The notes beneath the pieces were generated by a model that saw only the letters and a list, made by a program, of their open reading frames with translations, searched no databases and was not told where the DNA came from. A stretch of DNA of 51,040 bases, from NCBI RefSeq assembly GCF_005543295.1, contig NZ_SRSG01000018.1, positions 1 through 51,040 on the forward strand. The letters run 5' to 3'. A program made the translations under genes and the position numbers. The stretch comes from Halalkalirubrum salinum (lineage in GTDB: Archaea; Halobacteriota; Halobacteria; Halobacteriales; Haloferacaceae). Numbering within the stretch: position 1 is the first letter of the stretch; every line of letters begins with the position of its first letter. Positions 32,777 to 40,953 of the stretch are shown here, in pieces.

Positions 32777-33872
32777 TGTTGAGTGTCGATTCGAACGCTG
32801 GGAAATTAATCGCTTCTATCTGATCGATATAGCCCCAGCCGTCTTCGTTCCACTCGGGGGTGCTCCCGGCGGCAGTGGTCATCGCAACAGTGTCGGTCGC
32901 ATCGCTCTCAGAGACGATCTGTTCGGCAAGCCGATCGGATTCGAAGTAACCATAGGCAATGTGGGTGATTCCCTCTTCGTTGACGAGTTCGATCGTGTCG
33001 ATGATATCCGAGCTCGTCGGTTCGTCCTGCGGGGACACACCCTGTGGGGAGTGAACCGAGAAGCCGTAGCGATCGGCGAGATAGCCGAAGGAGTTGTGCC
33101 CGGCGAACACGAGCGTGTCCGTCTGGCGGTTCGCGAGCATGGATTCGAGGCGATTGTGAAGATCCTGGAGCTCCGATTTGTACGCCTCAGCGTTTTCGAG
33201 ATACACGTCTTCGTTATCGGGGTCAACTCGGGCCAATCCCCCGGCGATGTTGTCGACGCAGTCTTGAGCGCGCACAGGATCAATCCAGACGTGTGGGTCT
33301 AATTCGTCATCGTGTTCGTGGTCGTCTTCTTCACTGTGGCCATCGTCCTCTTCATGATCTTCCTCGTTGTCGTGATCTTCCTCGTTGTCGTGATCCTCCT
33401 CTTCCTCATTATGATCGTCTTCATCATGGTGATCATCTTCTTCCTCGTGACCATGCTCCGCACCGAATTCGAGCATATCGACACCCTCTAGGGCATTGAT
33501 GAGGACTGTCTCGGTATCCTCGCCTTCGATCGACTCGGCAGCCTCCTGCGCCCATCGCCACTCTGGGTTGTCGAGGTAAACGAAGACGTCGGATTCGGCG
33601 ATTTGGGTCTGGAGATCCGCCGTCGGCTCCCACCCGTGGCCCAACTCTCCGGCGGGAACCGGATCGACGATCTCCATCTCCTCGCCAGCGATCTGCTGGG
33701 TCCAATCGGCGAGCGTGAAAAACGCCGCAAACCCGCCGCGACCGTCAGGAGCTGTCGCTTCTGTATTCCCTGAAGCGTCGTCGTCCTCAGTACCGTCGCC
33801 AATACACCCTGAAAGGAAGCCTGCAGTGAGCAAACCTGACCCCTGTAGTACTGCGCGTCGCGTGTGGTTCAT
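32766..33872 (-). CDS. znuA: Zinc ABC transporter substrate-binding lipoprotein, ZnuA-like
   Basis: A 368-residue metal-binding lipoprotein of the cluster A-I family. The N-terminus has a twin arginine (NHTRRAVLQ), a hydrophobic stretch and a lipobox LSGC (Cys23), so it is exported, probably by Tat, and lipid-anchored outside. A long Asp/Glu/His loop near residues 140-190 (HEEEDDHHDEDD and repeated HDNEED units) is typical of zinc-type proteins and buffers metal. The binding histidines are in DPHVWIDP, FAGHNSFGYLADRYG and the DE/H pairs after. First gene of the znuACB operon; its promoter has a 10-base dyad around the TATA box. Confidence 0.9.
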   Translation of the reverse strand: MNHTRRAVLQGSGLLTAGFLSGCIGDGTEDDDASGNTEATAPDGRGGFAAFFTLADWTQQIAGEEMEIVDPVPAGELGHGWEPTADLQTQIAESDVFVYLDNPEWRWAQEAAESIEGEDTETVLINALEGVDMLEFGAEHGHEEEDDHHDEDDHNEEEEDHDNEEDHDNEEDHEEDDGHSEEDDHEHDDELDPHVWIDPVRAQDCVDNIAGGLARVDPDNEDVYLENAEAYKSELQDLHNRLESMLANRQTDTLVFAGHNSFGYLADRYGFSVHSPQGVSPQDEPTSSDIIDTIELVNEEGITHIAYGYFESDRLAEQIVSESDATDTVAMTTAAGSTPEWNEDGWGYIDQIEAINFPAFESTLNTEE

Positions 33873-33911
33873 AACGACACGTAGTAAATTAATATAGAAA
33901 AGTGTTGTTAT
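33871..33911. promoter_or_regulatory. Inverted repeat around the znuA TATA box
   Basis: ATAACGACAC (33871-33880) and GTGTTGTTAT (33902-33911) are 10-base arms with one mismatch, centred on 33891 within the AT-rich TTAATATA box. The inner arm touches the znuA start codon. A metal-dependent repressor bound here would cover the whole core promoter. Confidence 0.5.
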
Positions 33912-33966
33912 TCCAAAGGCACGAATTAATAAATTGGTCGAGTTTGTATTCTGGAGTTAATAATCG

Positions 33967-34446
33967 CTACTGCTCGGCGATCGGCGCGTCTTCGGCACCG
34001 GCAATCGACAGGAGCCGATCGGGAGCGATCGGAAAGACAGCATTTGGCGTTCCCGCAGCGGCGTAGACCGTCTCGTAAGAAAGCAGCGTGCGATCGAAGA
34101 ACACCGGAACATCGCTGTCGTGACAGATCGGCGGGACCCCGCCGATCGACCAGCCGATGACCGATCGAATTCGATCTGGATCTGCCATCTCAGCCGTTTC
34201 ATCCGGCGATCCCATTCGATCGGCCATGGCATCTAAGTCGACGCGGTTTGCGCCGCTCGTGACTGCGACGGCAAGGTCACCGTCGACCGAGACAACGATA
34301 CTGCTCGCGATCTGTGCGGTCTCACAGCCGACTGCCGTCGCGGCGGCTGCGGCGGTCTTTGTCCCTTCGGGAAACTCGATCACGTCCAGTTCGACACCGT
34401 AGCGATCCGCCGCCGCGTCGCGGAACTCCTCGGCTCGCGGGTGCAT
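33967..34446 (-). CDS. YbaK/EbsC-type aminoacyl-tRNA deacylase
   Basis: A 159-residue single YbaK domain, the trans-editing domain that clears wrongly charged tRNA, such as Cys-tRNA(Pro) or Ala-tRNA(Pro). The conserved substrate pocket region is GWSIGGVPPICHDSDVPVFFDRTLLSY, and the core is QIASSIVVSVDGDLAVAVTSGANRVDL. Which aminoacyl-tRNA it edits is uncertain. The ATG at 34446 is the only sensible start. It is upstream-adjacent to, and divergent from, a small membrane protein gene. Confidence 0.85.
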   Translation of the reverse strand: MHPRAEEFRDAAADRYGVELDVIEFPEGTKTAAAAATAVGCETAQIASSIVVSVDGDLAVAVTSGANRVDLDAMADRMGSPDETAEMADPDRIRSVIGWSIGGVPPICHDSDVPVFFDRTLLSYETVYAAAGTPNAVFPIAPDRLLSIAGAEDAPIAEQ

Positions 34447-34522
34447 ACCGGGGCAACGAAGACCGATCGCTTAGCATCACCGGTGGCGGAAATATATTAG
34501 CGCACAGGCCGAAAGAGATCAT

Positions 34523-34699
34523 ATGGGTTCGATAAACGAACACGTCGCAAACGGCGCTATTTCAGTTGTCGTGAGCCTCATCATCACTGCAGTGGTCGCA
34601 AAACGAGAAGACGGGCCGTGGAGCCGCACCGATCTCTTGTCTGCGGTCGCAATCGCATCATTCCTCTCGGGATTTTTCACAAGCTACTACGCCAAGTAG
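34523..34699 (+). CDS. Small membrane protein, two TM segments
   Basis: A 58-residue frame from ATG (34523) to TAG. It has two hydrophobic stretches, GAISVVVSLIITAVVA and LLSAVAIASFLSGFFTSYYA, joined by a charged loop (KREDGPWSRTD). A TATA-like AAATATATTAG (about 34490-34500) lies about 27 bases upstream, fitting a leaderless transcript. I do not recognise a family. The intact frame, promoter and hairpin-like TM topology support a real gene. Confidence 0.55.
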   Translation: MGSINEHVANGAISVVVSLIITAVVAKREDGPWSRTDLLSAVAIASFLSGFFTSYYAK

Positions 34700-34728
34700 C
34701 CGTCTCCGCGGTACACACGAATTAAATA

Positions 34729-35043
34729 TCACTCTCCGGAGCCTGCGCTCCCATCCGCGTCGATTCGTGATTCGTACTTTTCGATCGATTCGGCCAGAGC
34801 GGCCTCCGCATCGATGTCGAGTTCTGCACCGAGTGCCAACAACGCAAATAATGCGTCGCCGTACTCGTCGGTGCTGACAGAAAGTGCCGACGGATCGGTC
34901 CCGTAGCCGCTTGATTTGGCCGCATCGGCAGCCATCTCACCTACCTCGGCGGTCAGATCGAGAAGCCGGTAGGCGGGCGGCGTGTCAAGCCCGTGGTCGT
35001 CGGTGAACGAAGCAACACGTTGCTGGGCGTCGAGAAGAGACAT
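34729..35043 (-). CDS. MazG-like nucleotide pyrophosphohydrolase
   Basis: A 104-residue all-alpha protein of the MazG/dUTPase-like superfamily. The metal-binding pattern is DLTAEVGEMAADAAK, then DEYGDALFALLALGAEL, giving the E-x2-E and E-x2-D pairs that hold Mg2+. It probably removes non-canonical or excess NTPs. The tail is low complexity (DADGSAGSGE). The start is the ATG at 35043. Convergent with the small membrane gene; upstream it shares a repeat-rich gap with the photolyase gene. Confidence 0.82.
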   Translation of the reverse strand: MSLLDAQQRVASFTDDHGLDTPPAYRLLDLTAEVGEMAADAAKSSGYGTDPSALSVSTDEYGDALFALLALGAELDIDAEAALAESIEKYESRIDADGSAGSGE

Positions 35044-35107
35044 ATCGATCGACTCAATCGGCTCGCAGAAATCGGTACCGATCGATTGCGGAGCCGATCG
35101 ATTGCAA

Positions 35108-35171
35108 AGCCGATCAGTTAAATAGTCGATTCATTAAAGAGCCGATCGGTTAAACAGTCGATCGATATTTG
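35108..35171. repeat. Two tandem 32-base units upstream of the photolyase
   Basis: AGCCGATCAGTTAAATAGTC at 35108 recurs as AGCCGATCGGTTAAACAGTC at 35140; period 32. A partial earlier unit (AGCCGATCGATTGC) starts at 35092. The block lies in the divergent MazG/photolyase promoter region and is rich in CGATCG. Confidence 0.7.
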
Positions 35172-35188
35172 TCCCGCAAGTCCCAACG

Positions 35189-36721
35189 GTGGATATCAGC
35201 GATCGCATCGCCGTCTGGCACCGGCGGGATCTCCGAACGGCCGACAATGCCGCGCTCGCAGCCGCGACAGCCGACGGCACAGCGTGTCCCGTTTTTATTC
35301 TCGATCCAGCCTTCTACGATGACCGCGGGCTGGCGTGTGACAGCCGAATCGAGTTCCTATTCGAGTGTCTGTCTGACCTTGGCGAGCGGTACCGCGAGCA
35401 CGGCTCTGAACTCTCACTCCTGTTCGGCGATCCCTGTGATCGACTCCGATCGCTCCTCAACGAAGGCACGGTTGATGCCGTGTATTTCAACCGTGAGGTG
35501 ACTCACGGCCGCGGCCGTGATCGGGATGGCACAGTTGCCGCTTGGCCGGAAACTACCGCGTTCGGAGACGACGGTATCGTCCGTGATCGCCGTGATACGC
35601 GCGCGGAGTGGGCCACCCAGTGCGAACAGTACTTCACGGCGGATCAACACCCGGAACCGGGGTCGATGGAGCCGAACCCGATCGCCTCCGAATGTACACT
35701 GACAGACGTGCGCGACCACTACGACATCAATGCGACCAAACACGACGTACCGCGAGGCGGGAGAGACGCCGGCAACGCACGGCTCGATCGCTTTGTCGAC
35801 GTGATCGACGAATATCCTGGCTCGATCTCACCCCCCGAAAGAGCCGAGCGGGGCTGCTCGCGGCTGTCACCGTATCTCAAGTTTGGTGCACTCTCGCTGC
35901 GGCAGGTCTACCAGCGCGTGTCTGAAGACGCGATCGACGGTCGCGGGCGATCGATGTTCGAAAGCCGGCTGTACTGGAACCGCCACTACACCCAGAAGCT
36001 CGCGGACTGGCCCGGCTGGACCGACCGAAGCCTCAATCCCGTGTTTCGAAATCTCAACCGGAACAACCACGACGAGGGACTCGATCGCGCGTGGCGTGAG
36101 GGACAGACCGGATTTCCGATCGTAGACGCAGCAATGCGCGCGCTGGTTCAGACGGGCTGGCTCTCGTTTCGGATGCGGTCGCTTGTGGCCACATTCTACT
36201 CGTACGTACTCAAACAGTGGTGGAAGCCTGGGGCGGACTTTCTGTACTATCACCTGATCGACGCCGATCCAGCAATCAACTACACGCAGTGGCAATCACA
36301 GGCTGGGCTCGTCGGCGTCCACCCGATCCGGGTGTACAACCCACGAACCCAAACGGAGGAGTACGATCCCGACGGTGCGTACATCAAACGGTACGTTCCT
36401 GAGCTAGAGCCCCTCCCGGCGCAGTACCTGGCCCGTCCCGAGAAGATGCCGCTGTCTGTCCAGGCCGACTGCGGTGTCACGATCGGTGAGACGTATCCGT
36501 ACCCGGTCGTCGATTACGAGGCGGAGGCGACCGCCGCCAGAGAACTGTTCGATCGGCACCACGATCGCGCCCAGGAGGCGCTCAAGACAGACCCAACGCT
36601 TCGACGTCGCGCGTCGCTGTCCCGACGAGGCCAGCGCGACCGAGACGGCCGAGACGATGCAGGCAGCCGAGATGATGCAGGCGGTCGATCGGACCGACAG
36701 CGCCGCCTCGACGATTTCTGA
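35189..36721 (+). CDS. phr: Deoxyribodipyrimidine photolyase (class I CPD type)
   Basis: A 510-residue flavoprotein that repairs cyclobutane pyrimidine dimers with blue light. The N-terminal antenna domain starts IAVWHRRDLRTADNAAL. The C-terminal FAD domain holds TGFPIVDAAMRALVQTGWLSFRMR, YSYVLKQWWKPGADFLYYHL and NYTQWQSQAG, all typical of DASH/class I photolyases. The start is a GTG at 35189; no in-frame ATG lies nearby. The last 45 residues are a basic and acidic low-complexity tail (RRGQRDRDGRDDAGSRDDAG). Two 32-base repeats lie just upstream. It complements the Fe-S type photolyase-like protein at 1425. Confidence 0.92.
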   Translation: MDISDRIAVWHRRDLRTADNAALAAATADGTACPVFILDPAFYDDRGLACDSRIEFLFECLSDLGERYREHGSELSLLFGDPCDRLRSLLNEGTVDAVYFNREVTHGRGRDRDGTVAAWPETTAFGDDGIVRDRRDTRAEWATQCEQYFTADQHPEPGSMEPNPIASECTLTDVRDHYDINATKHDVPRGGRDAGNARLDRFVDVIDEYPGSISPPERAERGCSRLSPYLKFGALSLRQVYQRVSEDAIDGRGRSMFESRLYWNRHYTQKLADWPGWTDRSLNPVFRNLNRNNHDEGLDRAWREGQTGFPIVDAAMRALVQTGWLSFRMRSLVATFYSYVLKQWWKPGADFLYYHLIDADPAINYTQWQSQAGLVGVHPIRVYNPRTQTEEYDPDGAYIKRYVPELEPLPAQYLARPEKMPLSVQADCGVTIGETYPYPVVDYEAEATAARELFDRHHDRAQEALKTDPTLRRRASLSRRGQRDRDGRDDAGSRDDAGGRSDRQRRLDDF

Positions 36722-36830
36722 GTTCGTCGTCGACCAGTAGTTCAGCTGACTTAACCAATTGGTTAGATTCAGCAATTGCTCGACCGATCGGATCCGGAAA
36801 CAAATTAACCGCCCCCTCCGATCCACCGAT

Positions 36831-37331
36831 ATGAGTCTCTCCGATGAGGAACGCGATCGGCTGGCAGACATCGTAGAGTTACAGCCGACAAAAAACAAAG
36901 AGTTGCAGGACCGCTGGGGGCTCGAAAGCGGTAGTGACGTACACAGGTATCTCGAAGGACATCTCAAGGAGTTCTACTATCGCGACGACAACAGTCTGAT
37001 CAGAGCGACAACGGAAGCGAACGATCTGGTCGATGTTGAGCCAGGAATCGTCGACGATGACGAGGATGGAGTGCCAGACTCGATCCGGGTTGAGCCACTT
37101 GAGGCCCAGATTTTCGAGGTCCTTGCCGGACCAGACGACCGCTCACAGAGCGTCGTCAGCGTCTTGCAGTCGCTTCGATCGACCCACGACATCGACCCCG
37201 ACGTGGAGTCGGTTCGCCGCGGTCTGCAGAGCCTCAAACGCAAGGGCGTCGTCGAGGTTATCTATCGGACGGTTCCAACATTCCGGCTGGCCGTCGAGCG
37301 TGACTCGATCGAAGTCGACGTCATCGACTGA
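36831..37331 (+). CDS. Conserved haloarchaeal protein, DUF5797-like
   Basis: A 166-residue acidic protein that I associate with DUF5797. The first half is a winged-helix-like segment (ERDRLADIVELQPTKNKELQDRWGLESGSDVHRYL) and the second has another (VVSVLQSLRSTHDIDPDVESVRRGLQSLKRKGVVEVIY), so it may bind DNA; that is inferred. The linker is very acidic (DVEPGIVDDDEDG). I start at ATG 36831, after 24 basic residues in frame that lack family character. It is convergent with the next gene. Confidence 0.72.
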   Translation: MSLSDEERDRLADIVELQPTKNKELQDRWGLESGSDVHRYLEGHLKEFYYRDDNSLIRATTEANDLVDVEPGIVDDDEDGVPDSIRVEPLEAQIFEVLAGPDDRSQSVVSVLQSLRSTHDIDPDVESVRRGLQSLKRKGVVEVIYRTVPTFRLAVERDSIEVDVID

Positions 37332-37365
37332 TAACGACAGAGAACGTCCACGCGTGAGCCAAGGA

Positions 37366-38364
37366 TTATAATCGTTCGCGCTGCCGGCGTCGCCGTTCAC
37401 GAAGGAGCCTGACGACTGATTTGCCCGGACCGCCCTCAATGGGATAGTTTCGCGTTCGCCATATCGGTGGCTCAGGCTCAAAGGCTGGACACGATCCCGA
37501 GCATTCCCGCGGCGTCGGAAGCGTCCCCTTCGCTGCACAGGCGGGAAGCAACGCACGGCCGTCGCGCTTGAGTTCGAAATGCCGGCAATCGGGACGCATC
37601 GTCCGATGATAGGATCGAAACCCACGGCCGTAGGCCCGCTCTGCGAGCACGAGTCGCTTCGTCACTGATCGCTGCCCGCCTTTGATCTCCCTGTCAGCGT
37701 CCGAGCGGATGGCTGTCGGATACCAGTCGACTCGGGTGGAGTCAGCATTGACGCCGTCTGAAAACGAACACGAGAGCACGCCGACCTCAACTGGAAACGC
37801 CTTTAGAAGCGCCGGCGAGACTGACCCATCCGTATCGGCGGTCGCGACCCAGACCTCGTCAGCTAACCGTGCGCGAACGTCATGGGTGAGCTGTGCAGAC
37901 AGCGCTCGCGCCGCTGAAGCGTCCAGATCGGGCTTGTTTTCGATCGCGACGATTCGGTTCACCCAGTCTGGATAGGGGGCGATCCGTTTGATCTCGATCC
38001 GGTTGCCGCGCTTTCTCGTCTTGAGCAGGCCGCGATCGGCTGCGCGGTGAATCGATTCGCGGACGTATCGCCACGGGTAGCCCGGATGATCGAGGGCATC
38101 ACGATACCACGTCCACTCGGCGGGCGCGTGGACAAGCACGTCGAGCAAATCGCTGTCGAGCTCATCCGAGCCAAAGGCCGATCGGGCCGCGAGCCCTACA
38201 GGATCGCACTCAATGATAACCGTATCCCAGCGCCGGCGCTTGGTGCCGATCTGGCGGGCGACGATCGCGTGGCCATCGACATTCATCTGGCGCTCCCACG
38301 CGAGTTCGGCCCACCGACAGACCCGGAGTTCGAAGGCGAACTCGGAGTCATCCCATCCGGTCAC
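37366..38364 (-). CDS. DUF5787-like protein with a nuclease-like core and a Cys cluster
   Basis: A 332-residue protein that I associate with DUF5787, function unknown. An early strand ends RRWDTVIIECDP (Asp47), a winged-helix-like stretch follows (WRYVRESIHRAADRGLLKTRKRG), and then IVAIENKPDL gives an ExK (Glu142, Lys144). That order, D then ExK, is the PD-(D/E)xK nuclease pattern. The end carries four cysteines spaced C-x15-C-x11-C-x3-C (CRHFELKRDG to SCPAF), as in Fe-S or zinc sites of AddB/Cas4-type nucleases. A DNA-processing role is a reasonable guess. Neighbours are DUF5797 and a Nudix hydrolase. Confidence 0.72.
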   Translation of the reverse strand: MTGWDDSEFAFELRVCRWAELAWERQMNVDGHAIVARQIGTKRRRWDTVIIECDPVGLAARSAFGSDELDSDLLDVLVHAPAEWTWYRDALDHPGYPWRYVRESIHRAADRGLLKTRKRGNRIEIKRIAPYPDWVNRIVAIENKPDLDASAARALSAQLTHDVRARLADEVWVATADTDGSVSPALLKAFPVEVGVLSCSFSDGVNADSTRVDWYPTAIRSDADREIKGGQRSVTKRLVLAERAYGRGFRSYHRTMRPDCRHFELKRDGRALLPACAAKGTLPTPRECSGSCPAFEPEPPIWRTRNYPIEGGPGKSVVRLLRERRRRQRERL

Positions 38365-38388
38365 GGCTGTAGATTCGGTCCGATGGAC

Positions 38389-38832
38389 TTAGACGTACTC
38401 TTCGTTTTGGTTTTGCAATTCGTCGAGATACTCGTGGGCGTCTTCGAAGATCTCTCGCGGTCCGTCTTGGGTGATCGTGTTGAGCGCCTGTTCGTAGTCG
38501 CGCCACTGCAGGTCGCGGTGTTCTTTCGAGAGTTCCGCACTGGCTTCGAACGAGTGTGCAATAAACAGATGGACTGTCTTGTGGATCGTCGTCCCATTCG
38601 CCTCGAACACGTAGTCGTAGTCCTTGCGGAACCCGTCGATGAGGCGGAAATCCTCGATGCCCGCCTCCTCCTGTACTTCTCTGATCGCGGTTTGCTGGAG
38701 CTCCTCGTCCCCTTCGACACCGCCTTTGGGGAACTCCCAGTCCCCCGGTCGGCTCTTCAGGAGCAAATACTCCCGGTGGCCGCGGGTGTCGCGGAAGAGG
38801 ATCGCACCAGCACTCACTGCCTCTACCGTCAT
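38389..38832 (-). CDS. Nudix hydrolase, Ap4A-hydrolase-like
   Basis: A 147-residue Nudix protein. The full Nudix box is GGVEGDEELQQTAIREVQEE (residues 37-59 with AGI), which holds the Mg2+ and cleaves a nucleoside diphosphate linked to another group. PGDWEFPKGG and VHLFIAH resemble diadenosine tetraphosphatases. The start at ATG 38832 gives the usual N-terminus; a 44-residue upstream extension in frame is not conserved in character. Its stop is 24 bases before the DUF5787 start on the same strand, so they may be cotranscribed. Confidence 0.88.
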   Translation of the reverse strand: MTVEAVSAGAILFRDTRGHREYLLLKSRPGDWEFPKGGVEGDEELQQTAIREVQEEAGIEDFRLIDGFRKDYDYVFEANGTTIHKTVHLFIAHSFEASAELSKEHRDLQWRDYEQALNTITQDGPREIFEDAHEYLDELQNQNEEYV

Positions 38833-39104
38833 TAACCACGAGTAAGCAACCCCATCGTAAGAGCGTATCGGAGCACAGAACAGAGATAGATCAGATGACC
38901 GGCGTGTGAACCGCTGGCGCGGGTTTGCTTCTCGCGGGCGATCGGGGTATAGTAGCGTTTGCAATTATTTTCTCACTTCGATGTAAGAACCGCTGATTCA
39001 CGCACTCTCAGACTTCTTTTCGAGGGCTTGGTGCAAAGCGTTGCAAACGTTACTATAGGTGCGTTTTTTACGCTTGCCGACCACAAAACGGATACGACCG
39101 CACA

Positions 39105-39437
39105 ATGGCTTTCGTTACAAAACTCCGATTTCAGTCCGGCGACCGTACTGTCCTTGAAAATACCGTAACCGAGATCAAATCGATCGTCGAGCGCAAAGGC
39201 GGCGAGTGCAAAGGTCCACACTCTGCGCCGCCCGATCGCCTTTTTGTTCCCCAACAACAGACGCTCGCCCCCGGCGAGAGCTTCCCCGAGTGGGAGTACA
39301 CTGTCTATACCCGTAAGATGGAGATTCACAACGCCGATCACATCGCCAAACAGGTCGGACACATGGACTTCCCTGACTCCGTACACGTCGAGATCGAGGT
39401 CGAACAAAAACGACCGCTCGGACACCGGAATAACTGA
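39105..39437 (+). CDS. uS10/mL48-family ribosomal-protein paralogue
   Basis: A 110-residue protein with the S10 fold: MAFVTKLRFQSGDRTVLENTVTEIKSIVERKGGECKGPHSAPPDRL contains the S10-like beta-alpha-beta and the SAPP/Pro loop, followed by YTVYTRKMEIHNADHIAKQV. Archaeal rpsJ normally lies beside tuf; here there is no translation operon, so this is probably the second, haloarchaea-specific S10-like protein. Whether it enters ribosomes is unknown. The divergent 272-base gap upstream contains a 9-base inverted repeat (38956-38964 and 39041-39049) but no other gene. Confidence 0.7.
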   Translation: MAFVTKLRFQSGDRTVLENTVTEIKSIVERKGGECKGPHSAPPDRLFVPQQQTLAPGESFPEWEYTVYTRKMEIHNADHIAKQVGHMDFPDSVHVEIEVEQKRPLGHRNN

Positions 39438-39518
39438 AACACGCTGGAAGTGGGGCGATCGATTGTGCGGCTCGCCGACTTCTCACCTTTTATCTCCGCT
39501 GGGAGTCTGCATCAACAT

Positions 39519-40796
39519 ATGAGTACTGACGTACCCGACGAACTCGTTGCGGTCCGACGACGCCTCCACAAACGCCCCGAACCCGCTTGGCGGGAGTTTT
39601 ACACCACCGCAGTGCTGCTCGAAGAACTTCGAACTCGGGACCTCGATGAACTACACTACGGCCGTGACATCCACGCTGACGGGACGCGGATGAATATTCC
39701 TGACGATGAGGAACTCGAGCTATGGCGATCGCGCGCGATCGAGGCAGGTGCGGACCCAGAAACGGTCGCGGAGCTCGGCGATGGGTTCACCGGCGCGATC
39801 GCCGTCCTCAAACGGGGAGAGGGTCCAACAGTCGGCCTCCGTGTCGACATCGACGGACTGCCGATCCTCGAAGCCGACGAGGAGGATCATACCCCGACTG
39901 CCGAGGGCTTCCGATCGAAAAACGAGGGCTACATGCACGCCTGCGGGCACGACGCGCACGCGACGATCGGGCTCGGCGTCCTCGATGCGATCGCAGACAG
40001 CGACTTTCAGGGAACGCTGAAGGTATTCTTCCAGCCCGGCGAGGAGGCGATCGTTGGCGGCAAACCGATGGCCGAATCGGGCCATCTCGACGATGTCGAT
40101 TCGCTGCTCGCGGTTCACATCGGCCTCGATCACCCCTCCGGCGAGGTTGTCGCCGGTATCGAGGGCTTCCTGGCAGTCACGCAATTTCGCGCGACGTTCC
40201 ATGGCTCGCCGGCACACGCTGGCGCACGACCCGAGGAGGGAGACAACGCCGTCCAGGCGATGGCGACCGCGATCTCGAACCTCTACGGGATCGCCAGACA
40301 CGCCGACGGTGAGACGCGCGTCAATGCCGGGTTAGTCGGCGGCGGCACAGCAACGAACATCATCCCTGAGGAGGCATTCATCGAAGGCGAAGTTCGCGGC
40401 GAGACGACCGAGCTGATGGAGTACATGGTCGATCGTGCCGATACCGTGCTCGAGTCGGCAGCGGAGATGCACAACTGCACAGTCGACCTCGAAGAGCTTG
40501 GGGAGGCGCCAAGTGCGGTTAGCGACGACGAACTCATCTCGATCGTCTCGTCGGTCGCCGGCGAAACTGCGGGCGTCAGTTCAGTCATCGACCGCGACAC
40601 GCTCGGCGGGAGTGAGGATGCGACGTATCTCATGCAGACTGTCCAGGCCCAGGGCGGCACCGCCGCATACGTCGGTGTGGGCACCAACCATCCGGGTGGC
40701 CACCACACGCGAACGTTTGACGTGGTCGAATCAGACATCCAGATTGCGATCGACGTGTTGACTGGGTCGATCCAGCGAGTTGCAGCGGAATCGTAA
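39519..40796 (+). CDS. M20-family amidohydrolase (AbgA-like)
   Basis: A 425-residue metallohydrolase. The M20/AbgB-like landmarks are VGLRVDIDGLP (first metal Asp), MHACGHDAHATIG (two metal-binding residues), FFQPGEEAIVGG (the EE pair), AHAGARPEEGDNAV and VGVGTNHPGGHH. It probably releases an amino acid or aromatic acid from an N-acyl or amide bond, as in aminobenzoyl-glutamate or N-acyl amino acid hydrolases. The start is ATG 39519; a frame 23 codons longer is not family-like. An 18-residue segment (LHYGRDIHADGTRM) is as in the AbgA group. Confidence 0.85.
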   Translation: MSTDVPDELVAVRRRLHKRPEPAWREFYTTAVLLEELRTRDLDELHYGRDIHADGTRMNIPDDEELELWRSRAIEAGADPETVAELGDGFTGAIAVLKRGEGPTVGLRVDIDGLPILEADEEDHTPTAEGFRSKNEGYMHACGHDAHATIGLGVLDAIADSDFQGTLKVFFQPGEEAIVGGKPMAESGHLDDVDSLLAVHIGLDHPSGEVVAGIEGFLAVTQFRATFHGSPAHAGARPEEGDNAVQAMATAISNLYGIARHADGETRVNAGLVGGGTATNIIPEEAFIEGEVRGETTELMEYMVDRADTVLESAAEMHNCTVDLEELGEAPSAVSDDELISIVSSVAGETAGVSSVIDRDTLGGSEDATYLMQTVQAQGGTAAYVGVGTNHPGGHHTRTFDVVESDIQIAIDVLTGSIQRVAAES

Positions 40797-40814
40797 GTTA
40801 GTATCGAACACCCA

Positions 40815-40878
40815 GAGGTCTGAAAATACGCTGTTTGGGGATCAATGAGGTTTGGGAATACGCTGTTTGGGGACCAAT
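40815..40878. repeat. Two tandem 32-base units upstream of the universal stress gene
   Basis: GAGGTCTGAAAATACGCTGT at 40815 recurs as GAGGTTTGGGAATACGCTGT at 40847; the 32-base units differ at four positions and share AATACGCTGTTTGGGGA. They fill the gap between the amidohydrolase stop and the usp promoter. Confidence 0.8.
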
Positions 40879-40953
40879 TTATTGCCACACAGTAGGAACG
40901 GTACATAACTATTCGTGTGATGAACCCGTAGATCCACCTGTGAGGTGAACGAC

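Noticed and set aside
33299-33484. Met/Thr/Lys-rich frame opposite the znuA acidic loop
   Set aside because: It is a frame shadow of the Asp/Glu/His repeat region of znuA.
36404-36967. 187-codon frame on the minus strand under the photolyase 3' end
   Set aside because: It is Arg/Ser/Leu-rich shadow sequence of the photolyase and DUF5797 genes.
38973-39425. Long open frame antisense to the S10-like gene (150 codons)
   Set aside because: It mirrors the codon pattern of the real gene, has no family resemblance and runs across the divergent promoter gap.
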